Assembly: GCA_046289925.1 (NCBI GenBank)
Contig: JBKBUN010000050.1
Location: forward strand, 1 to 19,819
Direction of reading: 5' to 3'
Length of the DNA stretch: 19,819 nt
Origin: Acidovorax_G sp046289925
GTDB taxonomy: Bacteria; Pseudomonadota; Gammaproteobacteria; Burkholderiales; Burkholderiaceae_C
This document shows, in pieces, positions 13,484 through 19,819 of the stretch. The translations under genes and the position numbers were made by a program. Position 1 is the stretch's first letter. Every line of letters begins with the position of its first letter. Under the pieces are notes generated by a model that was not told the DNA's origin, did no database searches, and worked only from the letters and a program-made list of their open reading frames with translations.

Positions 13484-15049
13484 GTGTCCCTGTTCAAAGC
13501 CGCTTCCACCGTCTCCCTCTTGACCCTCGCATCGCGCGTGACTGGCCTGGCCCGGGATCTGATCATGGCCTCCATGTTCGGTGCCAGCGCGATGACCGAC
13601 GCGTTCAACGTCGCCTTTCGCATTCCCAACCTGTTTCGCCGGCTGTTCGCCGAAGGCGCATTCAGCCAGGCCTTTGTGCCGGTGTTGGCCGCTAGCCGCA
13701 CGACCGAGGGCGAAGAGGCCACGCGGCGCCTGATCTCCAGCGTCGCCACGGTGTTGCTCTGGGTGTTGCTCGTCACCTGTGGGCTGGGCGTGGCGGGCGC
13801 ACCGGTGCTGGTGTGGATGCTGGCCAGTGGCCTGCACCAGCAGCCGCAGGGTTTTGAGGCTGCCGTGCTCATGACACGCTGGATGTTCCCCTACATCGGC
13901 TTCATGTCGCTGGTGGCGCTGTCGGCGGGCATTCTGAACACCTGGAAGCGCTTTGCCGTGCCGGCAGCCACGCCGGTGCTGCTCAATCTGTCCATGATCG
14001 CCGCTGCATGGTTCGGCGCGCCTTGGCTGGCGGCGCAGGGGGTCGAGCCGATTTACGCGATGGCCGGTGGCGTGATGCTGGGCGGCGTGCTGCAACTGGC
14101 GGTGCAACTGCCGGCGCTGGCCCGCCTGGGACTGCTGCCGCGTATCGGCATGACCTGGGGCAGCATCCGCGGGGCGTGGGCAGAGCCCGGCGTGCGCCGC
14201 ATCCTCACGCTGATGGCACCCGCCCTGCTGGGCGTGGGCGTGGCGCAGGTGTCGCTGATGATCAACACCCAGATCGCCTCGTGGCTGCAGCCGGGCAGCG
14301 TGACCTGGCTGTTCTACGCCGACCGGCTGATGGAGTTCCCCACCGCGCTGCTGGGCGTGGCGCTGGGCGTGGTGCTCACCCCTCAGTTGTCGTCGGCCCG
14401 TGCGGCCGGGGACGACGCCCGCTACTCGGCCATGCTCGACTGGGGGTTGCGCCTGGTGCTGCTGATGTCGGTGCCCTGCGCCGTGGCCCTGCTGACCTTT
14501 GCCGTACCCCTGGTGGCCACGCTGTTCCACCACGGCGCGCTGCGCGACAGCGACGTGACGCAGATTGCCGTGGCGCTGGCTGGCTATGGGGCGGGCCTGC
14601 TGGGGCTGGTAGCCATCAAGGTGCTCGCGCCGGGTTACTACGCCAGCCAGGACATCCGCACCCCGGTTCGCATTGCCATCGTGGTGCTGTGCGTCACGCA
14701 GGCGCTCAACGTGGTGCTGGTGCCCTGGATCGAGCACGCCGGGCTGGCGCTGTCGATTGGGCTGGGGGCGCTGGTCAACGCGGCCTGGTTGCTGCTGGGG
14801 CTGTTGCGCCGCGGCCGCTACAAGCCCCAGCCGGGCTGGGCGCTCTTTGCGCTGCAGGTGGTGGCCGCCGGGGCCTTGCTGGCCGTGCTGCTGGCCTGGG
14901 GTGCGTTCCACTTCGACTGGGTGGCCTTGCGGGCGCAGCCTGGCCTGCGGGTGTCGCTGCTCGCGGGCTTCATCGTGGCGTCGGTCGTGCTGTACTTCGG
15001 CGCGCTGTGGGCGGCGGGCCTGCAGTGGCGGCAATTGTTGCGCCGCTGA
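13484..15049 (+). CDS. murJ: Lipid II flippase MurJ
   Basis: MurJ (MviN) is the polytopic MOP-superfamily flippase that moves lipid II across the inner membrane for peptidoglycan synthesis. The start is the GTG at 13484, giving 521 residues beginning (M)SLFKAASTVSLLTLASRVTGLARD, the usual MurJ N-terminus; the frame is open to an ATG at 13439, but those residues are not family-like. Conserved parts include DAFNVAFRIPNLFRRLFAEGAFSQAFVPV, SAGILNTWKRFAVPAATPVLLN and PTALLGVALGVVLTPQLSSA. Many hydrophobic helices span the length. GAAGGG lies about 13 nt upstream of the GTG. The gene begins 78 nt after the palindromic element, which must therefore be near or upstream of its promoter. Confidence 0.95.
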   Translation: MSLFKAASTVSLLTLASRVTGLARDLIMASMFGASAMTDAFNVAFRIPNLFRRLFAEGAFSQAFVPVLAASRTTEGEEATRRLISSVATVLLWVLLVTCGLGVAGAPVLVWMLASGLHQQPQGFEAAVLMTRWMFPYIGFMSLVALSAGILNTWKRFAVPAATPVLLNLSMIAAAWFGAPWLAAQGVEPIYAMAGGVMLGGVLQLAVQLPALARLGLLPRIGMTWGSIRGAWAEPGVRRILTLMAPALLGVGVAQVSLMINTQIASWLQPGSVTWLFYADRLMEFPTALLGVALGVVLTPQLSSARAAGDDARYSAMLDWGLRLVLLMSVPCAVALLTFAVPLVATLFHHGALRDSDVTQIAVALAGYGAGLLGLVAIKVLAPGYYASQDIRTPVRIAIVVLCVTQALNVVLVPWIEHAGLALSIGLGALVNAAWLLLGLLRRGRYKPQPGWALFALQVVAAGALLAVLLAWGAFHFDWVALRAQPGLRVSLLAGFIVASVVLYFGALWAAGLQWRQLLRR

Positions 15050-15110
15050 TGCAGGGCGGCCCCGGGGTGCATCGCTTGACGGCCTGCTCCCACACCCGTA
15101 CAACCCTGCC

Positions 15111-15962
15111 ATGAGCCTGAGCTATTCGGTCCCCACGGCGCTGGAGTACTTTGCCATGCTGGTGCAAAGCGACGAGCATTTTCCGCTGCTCGAAGCTGCA
15201 GCGAGCATTGCGCAGGACGAGTACCCCGAGCTGGATGTACAGATGCTACTGGGTGACATGGACCAGCTCCAGGCCCGGCTGCGCCGCCGCCTGCCCGCCG
15301 ACGCGTCGTCTTTGGCGCGGCTGCGCATGCTGAACCAGTTTTTCTACGCAGACCTCGGGTTCGGCCCCAACCCCAACAACTACTACGACCCGGACAACAG
15401 CTACCTCAACGCCGTGCTGCGCACGCGCCGCGGCATTCCCATCTCGCTGGCGGTGCTCTGGCTCGAATTGGGCCAGAGCCTAGGTCTGCAGGTGCGGGGC
15501 GTGTCTTTCCCGGGGCACTTTTTGGTCAAGGTGTTGCTGCCCAAGGGGCAGGTGGTGATGGACCCGCTGACGGGCCAGTCGCTGGGCCGTGAAGAATTGG
15601 CAGAACGGCTGGAGCCTTACAAACGCAATGCCGGGCTGGTGGACGATTTCGATGTGCCTTTGGGTCTGTATCTGCAGGCGGCCACGCCGCGTGACATCCT
15701 GGCCCGCATGCTGCGCAACCTCAAGGAAATCCACCGCGCGCAGCAGGACTGGCAGCGTCTGACGGCTGTGCTCGACCGGCTGGTGATTCTGCTGCCGCAG
15801 GGCTGGGGCGAGCGTCGCGACCGTGGCCTGGCCCTGGCCGAGCGCGGTATGGTGCGGGAGGCGATTGCCGACCTGGAGATCTACCTGCACCACGCCGAAG
15901 ACAGCCTGGATGTGGACGAGGTGGCCGAGCGGCTGGCCGCTTTGCGGCGCCAGAGTCACTGA
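15111..15962 (+). CDS. SirB1-family transglutaminase-like/TPR protein
   Basis: The 283-residue product belongs to the SirB1 family, with a transglutaminase-like fold followed by helical TPR-type repeats. Visible parts are LARLRMLNQFFYADLGFGPN, YYDPDNSYLNAVLRTRRGIPISLAVLWLELG and FPGHFLVKV with His136, then a TPR-like C-terminus (LVILLPQGWGERRDRGLALAERGMVREAIADLEIYL). The family's molecular function is not established. The gene starts 61 nt after murJ in the same direction, so co-transcription is likely. No clear Shine-Dalgarno sequence precedes the ATG. A half-copy of the palindromic repeat with a terminator-like hairpin begins 3 nt after its stop. Confidence 0.88.
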   Translation: MSLSYSVPTALEYFAMLVQSDEHFPLLEAAASIAQDEYPELDVQMLLGDMDQLQARLRRRLPADASSLARLRMLNQFFYADLGFGPNPNNYYDPDNSYLNAVLRTRRGIPISLAVLWLELGQSLGLQVRGVSFPGHFLVKVLLPKGQVVMDPLTGQSLGREELAERLEPYKRNAGLVDDFDVPLGLYLQAATPRDILARMLRNLKEIHRAQQDWQRLTAVLDRLVILLPQGWGERRDRGLALAERGMVREAIADLEIYLHHAEDSLDVDEVAERLAALRRQSH

Positions 15963-15965
15963 ACC

Positions 15966-16030
15966 AGGAGTCTGTCGGACTTGGGGGGCCTCGCCCGTAA
16001 TCCGGCCAGGGCCGGTCGTTTTCGCGCATC
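15966..16030 (+). repeat. Palindromic repeat family, copy 3 (half-element)
   Basis: The terminal sequence AGGAGTCTGTCGGACTTGGG (15966-15985) matches the other copies at 19 of 20 positions and begins 3 nt after the stop of the SirB1-family gene. The interior has diverged, but a CGTTTTCG block occurs about 30 nt inward, at the same spacing as in copies 1 and 2. No opposite arm is present before the next gene ends at 16046. Confidence 0.7.
16002..16022 (+). terminator. Terminator-like hairpin within repeat copy 3
   Basis: CCGGC, loop CAGG, GCCGG is followed by TCGTTTT, oriented to end murJ/SirB1-family transcripts. The stem is short but all GC. Its position inside the repeat half-element matches the hairpin of copy 1 behind kynA. 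Confidence 0.6.
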
Positions 16031-16045
16031 CCGTACCCGGGGCAA

Positions 16046-17227
16046 TCAACTCGGCTTGCGCAGGCGCAGGTCTCGCCAGAGCAGGCCGATCAGGGTCAGC
16101 GCCGCAAAGCCTGCCCCGGCCAGGAAGGTCAAGCGCGGGCCGTATTGGTCCCACAGGGCTCCGGCGATCACGCTGGCCGCCAGCATCGCCAGGCCGCTGA
16201 CCAGGTGGTAGGTTCCATAGGCTGTGCCGCGCAGGTCGGCCGGGGCAGCTTCGGCCACCATGGCGGCGAGCAGGCCTTGCGTGAAGGCCATGTGCAGGCC
16301 CCACAGTGCCACGCCTGCCCACGCCACCCAGCCCTGGCCCGACCAGGCGAGCAGCCCATCGGCCGCGATGAGCACTACCAGTCCGGTGGCCAGCAGCCGC
16401 GTGCGGCTCACGGTGTCCGACAGTGCGCCTAGCGGATAGGCGCCCGCAGCATAGACCACGTTCATCACCACCAGCACCAGCGGAGCCCAGGCCAGGTCCA
16501 GTCCGCCCTGCTGCACACGCAGCACCAGAAACGCTTCGCTGAAACGGGCCAGCGTGAACACCGCACCCAACACCACCACCGCCCAGTAGCCGCGGCCCAG
16601 TTGGCGCAGGCTGTTGCGGGTCAGCGGGTGGGCGCGCGCGCGGCCGGGCGGGCGCTCGGGCTCTTGCACGCCCCACACCAGCAACACCATGCACAGCGCG
16701 GCCGGAATGCTGGCCACCCAGAACACAGCGCGTAAATCGTTGGCCCACAGCAGCATGAGCCCCATGGCCAGCAGCGGGCCGAGAAAGCTGCCCACGGTGT
16801 CGAGCGACTGGCGCAGGCCAAAGGCTGCGCCACGGAGGTCGGGCGGGGCCAGGTCGGCCACCAGTGCATCGCGCGGGGCCCCGCGGATGCCTTTGCCCAC
16901 GCGGTCTATGAAACGCGCGGTGACCAGCAGGCCGACGCCGGATGCCAGTGCGAACAGGGGTTTGGAGAGAGTCCCCAGGCCATAGCCCATCACCGCCAGG
17001 GGTTTGCGCTTGCCCCACCAGTCGCTGAGGGTGCCAGAGAACACCTTGACGATCATCGCCGTGGCCTCGGCCACGCCTTCGATCAGACCCACGGTGAGCA
17101 TGCTCGTGCCCAGCACCGTGACCAGGAACACGGGCAGCAGGCTGTGGATCATCTCGGAGGAGATGTCCATCAGCAGGCTCACAAAGCCCAGCACCCAAAT
17201 GGTCGTGGGTAGGCGCTGGCGCGGCAT
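16046..17227 (-). CDS. Major facilitator superfamily transporter
   Basis: The product (393 residues from the ATG; a GTG two codons earlier at 17233 is an alternative) is a 12-helix-type MFS permease. The N-terminal stretch FVSLLMDISSEMIHSLLPVFLVTVLG and motif A GTLSDWWGKRKPLA (about 65-78) are typical of a family of uncharacterised proteobacterial MFS efflux-like proteins. A second motif-A-like stretch, YPLGALSDTVSRTRLL, lies in the C-terminal half. The substrate cannot be told. It begins 18 nt downstream of purM on the same strand, so it is likely co-transcribed with it. Confidence 0.9.
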   Translation of the reverse strand: MPRQRLPTTIWVLGFVSLLMDISSEMIHSLLPVFLVTVLGTSMLTVGLIEGVAEATAMIVKVFSGTLSDWWGKRKPLAVMGYGLGTLSKPLFALASGVGLLVTARFIDRVGKGIRGAPRDALVADLAPPDLRGAAFGLRQSLDTVGSFLGPLLAMGLMLLWANDLRAVFWVASIPAALCMVLLVWGVQEPERPPGRARAHPLTRNSLRQLGRGYWAVVVLGAVFTLARFSEAFLVLRVQQGGLDLAWAPLVLVVMNVVYAAGAYPLGALSDTVSRTRLLATGLVVLIAADGLLAWSGQGWVAWAGVALWGLHMAFTQGLLAAMVAEAAPADLRGTAYGTYHLVSGLAMLAASVIAGALWDQYGPRLTFLAGAGFAALTLIGLLWRDLRLRKPS

Positions 17228-17245
17228 GGTCACCGCAGCAGGGCG

Positions 17246-18292
17246 TCAGGCCACGACGACGGGTGCGCCATCGCCGCGCTCGGCAATGGTGCCGATGGCG
17301 TACACCTGCTCGCCCTGGGCGCGCAGCGTGGCAGCCGTGGCGTCGGCGTGCTCGGCGGCGACCACCACCACCATGCCAATGCCGTTGTTGAAGGTGCGGT
17401 TCATCTCGTAGTCCGAGATGGCGGCCGTCTTTTGCAGCCAGGCAAACAGCTCGGTTTGCGGCCAGCTGCTCTTTTGGAGGTGCGCGGCCATGCCTTCCGG
17501 CAGTACGCGCGGAATGTTCTCCAGCAGGCCACCGCCCGTGATGTGGGCCAGCGCCTTGATCGGGTGCTGCGCCAGCGTCGCCAGCACGCTCTTGACGTAC
17601 AGGCGGGTGGGCTCCATCACGGCGTGGCGGAAGGGCTTGCCGTCCAGCGTCGCCGGCAGGTGTGGGCCCGAGCGTTCGATACACTTGCGCACCAGGCTGA
17701 AGCCGTTGGAATGCACGCCGCTGGACGCAAGGCCCAGCACCACATCGCCAGGACGCACGTCCTGGCCGTTCAGGATCTTGGACTTTTCGACCACGCCCAC
17801 GGCAAAGCCGGCCAGGTCGTATTCGCCCGGCGGGTACATGCCGGGCATCTCGGCGGTTTCGCCGCCGATCAGCGCGCAGCCGCTGAGTTCGCAACCCTTG
17901 GCAATCCCGCCCACCACGGCCGCGGCCGTGTCCACGTCGAGCTTGCCGCAGGCGAAGTAGTCCAGGAAGAACAGCGGCTCTGCGCCTTGCACCAGTACGT
18001 CGTTCACGCTCATGGCCACCAGGTCGATGCCCACGGTGTCGTGCATGTTCCACTCGAATGCCAGCTTGAGCTTGGTGCCCACGCCGTCGGTGCCCGAGAC
18101 CAGTACCGGCTCTTGGTAGCGCTTGGGCACTTCAAACAGCGCGCCAAAGCCGCCAATGCCCGCCAGCACGCCCTCGCGCATGGTCTTCTTGGCCAGCGGC
18201 TTGATGCGCTCGACCAGCGCGTCGCCTGCGTCGATGTCGACACCAGCGTCTTTGTAGGACAGGGGGGTGGGTTGGGAGGCGGAAGTGCTCAT
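17246..18292 (-). CDS. purM: Phosphoribosylformylglycinamidine cyclo-ligase (AIR synthetase)
   Basis: PurM closes the imidazole ring, converting FGAM to AIR with ATP in de novo purine synthesis. The 348-residue product shows YKDAGVDIDAGDALVERIKP at the N-terminus, the ATP/substrate loop SGTDGVGTKLKLA (66-78), DLVAMSVNDVLVQGAEPLFFLDYFACGKL, and GGETAEMPGMY (143-153). The ATG at 18292 lacks a clear Shine-Dalgarno sequence but fits family starts. It is divergent from hda across 204 nt and is followed by the MFS gene. Confidence 0.97.
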   Translation of the reverse strand: MSTSASQPTPLSYKDAGVDIDAGDALVERIKPLAKKTMREGVLAGIGGFGALFEVPKRYQEPVLVSGTDGVGTKLKLAFEWNMHDTVGIDLVAMSVNDVLVQGAEPLFFLDYFACGKLDVDTAAAVVGGIAKGCELSGCALIGGETAEMPGMYPPGEYDLAGFAVGVVEKSKILNGQDVRPGDVVLGLASSGVHSNGFSLVRKCIERSGPHLPATLDGKPFRHAVMEPTRLYVKSVLATLAQHPIKALAHITGGGLLENIPRVLPEGMAAHLQKSSWPQTELFAWLQKTAAISDYEMNRTFNNGIGMVVVVAAEHADATAATLRAQGEQVYAIGTIAERGDGAPVVVA

Positions 18293-18369
18293 GGCGGGGT
18301 GTCGGCACGGACCAGCGTGCTTAGCAGACTAAAATTTGTGCGGATTTTACGGGTTGCGCCTGCAGCCCC

Positions 18370-18384
18370 CGGCGCCTGGCGCCG
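18370..18384. repeat. Perfect GC inverted repeat between purM and hda
   Basis: CGGCGCC, T, GGCGCCG is a perfect 7-bp inverted repeat in the divergent purM-hda region. In GC-rich DNA such a sequence can arise by chance. Nothing else distinctive was found in 18293-18496; promoters were not assigned. Confidence 0.4.
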
Positions 18385-18496
18385 CTCCCGCCTCCGTTTA
18401 TTCCGCTTTTGCCTGCGGTTCGCACGCCAGTCTCATGACGCTGCCTCCTGTTGCCTTTGATTCCCGCGCTGGCCGCTGTGCTGGCCATGCGCAGCC

Positions 18497-19186
18497 ATGA
18501 AGCAGCTGGCCTTGGACATCGGCCTGGCACCTGGGCCCACGCTGAGCCGCTTCTTTGCGGGCCCCAACGAAGCCGTGCTGCAGCACCTGCGGCTGTGGGT
18601 GGGCGCGGGGCACGACCGCGCGGCGGTGCCCACCTATCTGTGGGGGGAGCCCGGCAGCGGCAAGTCGCACCTGCTCAAAGCCGTGCGCGAGGCGCTGCGC
18701 GAGCAGGGCGCGCAGGTTGGCTGGCTCGACCCGGCCACGTCGCCCGATCTGGAATTTGACGAAGCCTGGGCCGCAGTGCTCATGGACGACGTGCACCTGT
18801 ACGACAGCGCCCAGCAGGCGCAGGCTTTCAACTGGTTCGTGAACGCCATGGCTCCGGCCACTGGCACGCCCCGCTGGGTGCTGGCCGCAGGGCGGCTGCC
18901 GCCAGCCGATTTGCCGCTGCGCGACGACCTGCGCACCCGGCTGGGTTGGGGGCATGTGTTCCAGCTTCAACTGCTGGGCGAGGCCGAGCGCCGCGCGGTG
19001 CTGCGCCAAGAGGCTGACGCCCGGGGCATCTTCCTGGGTGACGAGGTGATGGATTACATGCTCACCCGTTTTTCGCGCGATCTGGGCCACCTGATGCAGT
19101 TGCTCGGCCAACTCGATGCGTATGCGCTGCGCACGCAACGGGCCATCACCATTCCCCTGCTCAAGGCCATGCTGGAGTCCGAATAG
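18497..19186 (+). CDS. hda: DnaA regulatory inactivator Hda
   Basis: Hda is an AAA+ DnaA paralogue that, with the DNA-loaded beta clamp, stimulates ATP hydrolysis by DnaA and so limits replication initiation. The 229-residue product starts with the clamp-binding motif QLALDIGL (3-10). It then shows Walker A GEPGSGKSH (50-58), Walker B VLMDDVHLYD (94-103) and a C-terminal helical lid with FSRDLGHLMQLLGQLD. Length and start fit the family; no clear Shine-Dalgarno sequence is visible. The placement of hda before a HAD-IB hydrolase is, from memory, common in Burkholderiales. Confidence 0.94.
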   Translation: MKQLALDIGLAPGPTLSRFFAGPNEAVLQHLRLWVGAGHDRAAVPTYLWGEPGSGKSHLLKAVREALREQGAQVGWLDPATSPDLEFDEAWAAVLMDDVHLYDSAQQAQAFNWFVNAMAPATGTPRWVLAAGRLPPADLPLRDDLRTRLGWGHVFQLQLLGEAERRAVLRQEADARGIFLGDEVMDYMLTRFSRDLGHLMQLLGQLDAYALRTQRAITIPLLKAMLESE

Positions 19187-19222
19187 CCTCCGCGTTTGCA
19201 GATGTTTCCGGTTTTGCTGGCG

Positions 19223-19238
19223 GCACGCCTGGGCGTGC
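19223..19238 (+). other. Hairpin between hda and the HAD gene
   Basis: GCACGC, loop CTGG, GCGTGC is a perfect 6-bp stem in the 83-nt spacer. There is no T tract after it, so it is not called a terminator; an mRNA processing or pausing role is possible. Confidence 0.35.
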
Positions 19239-19269
19239 TGCACTCTTGATTGCCCCTGGACCCCCGCCG

Positions 19270-19819
19270 ATGACCGCTGCCACCCCGCAATCGCGCCCGC
19301 GACTTGCCTTGTTTGATCTGGACCATACGCTGCTGCCGCTGGACTCTGACTATGAGTGGGGCGTGTTCACCACGCGCATTGGCTGGACGGACCCGGTCGA
19401 GTTCGGTCGTCGCAACGACGAGTTCTACGCCCATTACCAGGCGGGCACGCTCGACGTGCACGATTACGTGCGCTTTGCCACCCAGGCCGTGCGCGAGCGC
19501 GGCCCCCAGGCCGCTGCCGCCGCCCATGCGCAGTTCATGCGCGAAGTGATCGCCCCGGCGCTGCGCCCCGAAGCCCTGGCCCTGGTGCGCGAGCACCAGG
19601 CTGCGGGCGACCAGGTGTTGATCGTGACCGCCACCAACGAATTCGTGACCCGTCCGATCGCCCAGGCCTTTGGGGTGGAGACGCTGCTGGCCGTCGAACT
19701 CGAGCGTGACGCCAGCGGCTGGATCACCGGCGAAATCCGCGGCACGCCCACCATGCGCGAAGGCAAGGTGCGGCGCATGGAACAATGGCTGGCTGCGCAG
19801 GGGCTCGACTGGGAGCAGG
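19270..19819 (+). CDS. HAD-superfamily IB hydrolase (SerB-like), partial at window end
   Basis: The open frame starts at ATG 19270 and runs off the window, giving 183 visible residues. Motif I FDLDHTLLPLDSDYEW (nucleophile Asp16, Asp18), motif II IVTATNEFV (Thr about 120) and the motif III Lys in EGKVRRMEQWL (Lys166) identify a subclass IB HAD phosphatase related to phosphoserine phosphatase. The true substrate is unknown; such proteins are often annotated only as HAD-IB family. It lies 83 nt after hda in the same direction. The remaining C-terminus with motif IV lies outside the window. Confidence 0.9.
   Translation, partial: MTAATPQSRPRLALFDLDHTLLPLDSDYEWGVFTTRIGWTDPVEFGRRNDEFYAHYQAGTLDVHDYVRFATQAVRERGPQAAAAAHAQFMREVIAPALRPEALALVREHQAAGDQVLIVTATNEFVTRPIAQAFGVETLLAVELERDASGWITGEIRGTPTMREGKVRRMEQWLAAQGLDWEQ

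Noticed and set aside
13367..15112. Minus-strand open frame (581 codons) opposite murJ
   Set aside because: Gln/His/Arg-rich antisense shadow of murJ; no domain recognised.
15480..18053. Long minus-strand open frame (857 codons) across the SirB1-family, MFS and purM genes
   Set aside because: It spans three recognised genes in a different frame and has shadow-like Arg/Gly/Pro-rich composition.

Overview
The window is GC-rich chromosomal DNA. Its gene content, its protein sequences (for example the MurJ and S20 N-termini) and its neighbourhoods (rpsT-murJ, hda followed by a HAD-IB gene, a kynB-kynU-kynA cluster) fit a betaproteobacterium of the Comamonadaceae, probably Acidovorax-like. That assignment is inference from recognised proteins; no search was run. 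No phage, insertion sequence, CRISPR array, tRNA or rRNA was found.

Layout. 1-3090: on the minus strand, kynB, kynU and kynA, the tryptophan-to-anthranilate pathway. 3196-5836: also minus, a GntR regulator, a Bug-type solute-binding protein and a LigI-like amidohydrolase, apparently a small catabolic operon. 5966-9063: a YkgJ-type cysteine-cluster gene (minus), then a plus-strand ferrous-iron uptake operon of feoA, feoB and a small Cys-rich membrane protein, preceded by a Fur-box-like sequence. 9132-11952: argD, argF and an HD-domain gene (minus), preceded by a leader with a terminator-like hairpin. 12194-13135: a DUF3579 gene (plus) and rpsT with a strong terminator (minus). 13484-15962: murJ and a SirB1-family gene (plus). 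16046-18292: purM and an MFS transporter (minus). 18497-end: hda and a HAD-IB hydrolase cut by the window edge (plus).

The genes are mostly housekeeping or ordinary accessory metabolism. The unusual material is between them. (1) A palindromic repeat family has a 20-bp terminal sequence (AGGAGCCTGTCGGACTTGGG). It appears as a full two-armed element between rpsT and murJ, as a half-element 3-4 nt after the stop of the SirB1-family gene, and as a copy cut by the window start that lies 4 nt after the kynA stop. The two copies next to stop codons carry a GC hairpin followed by a T tract, oriented to terminate the adjacent gene. (2) A different 51-bp hairpin repeat occurs between kynB and kynU and again directly after the stop of the small gene behind feoB. 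(3) The argD leader holds a hairpin plus T7 tract, a competing hairpin, and a short Arg-rich reading frame, together resembling an undescribed attenuator. (4) feoB has a nine-C run near its start codon that could be slippage-prone.
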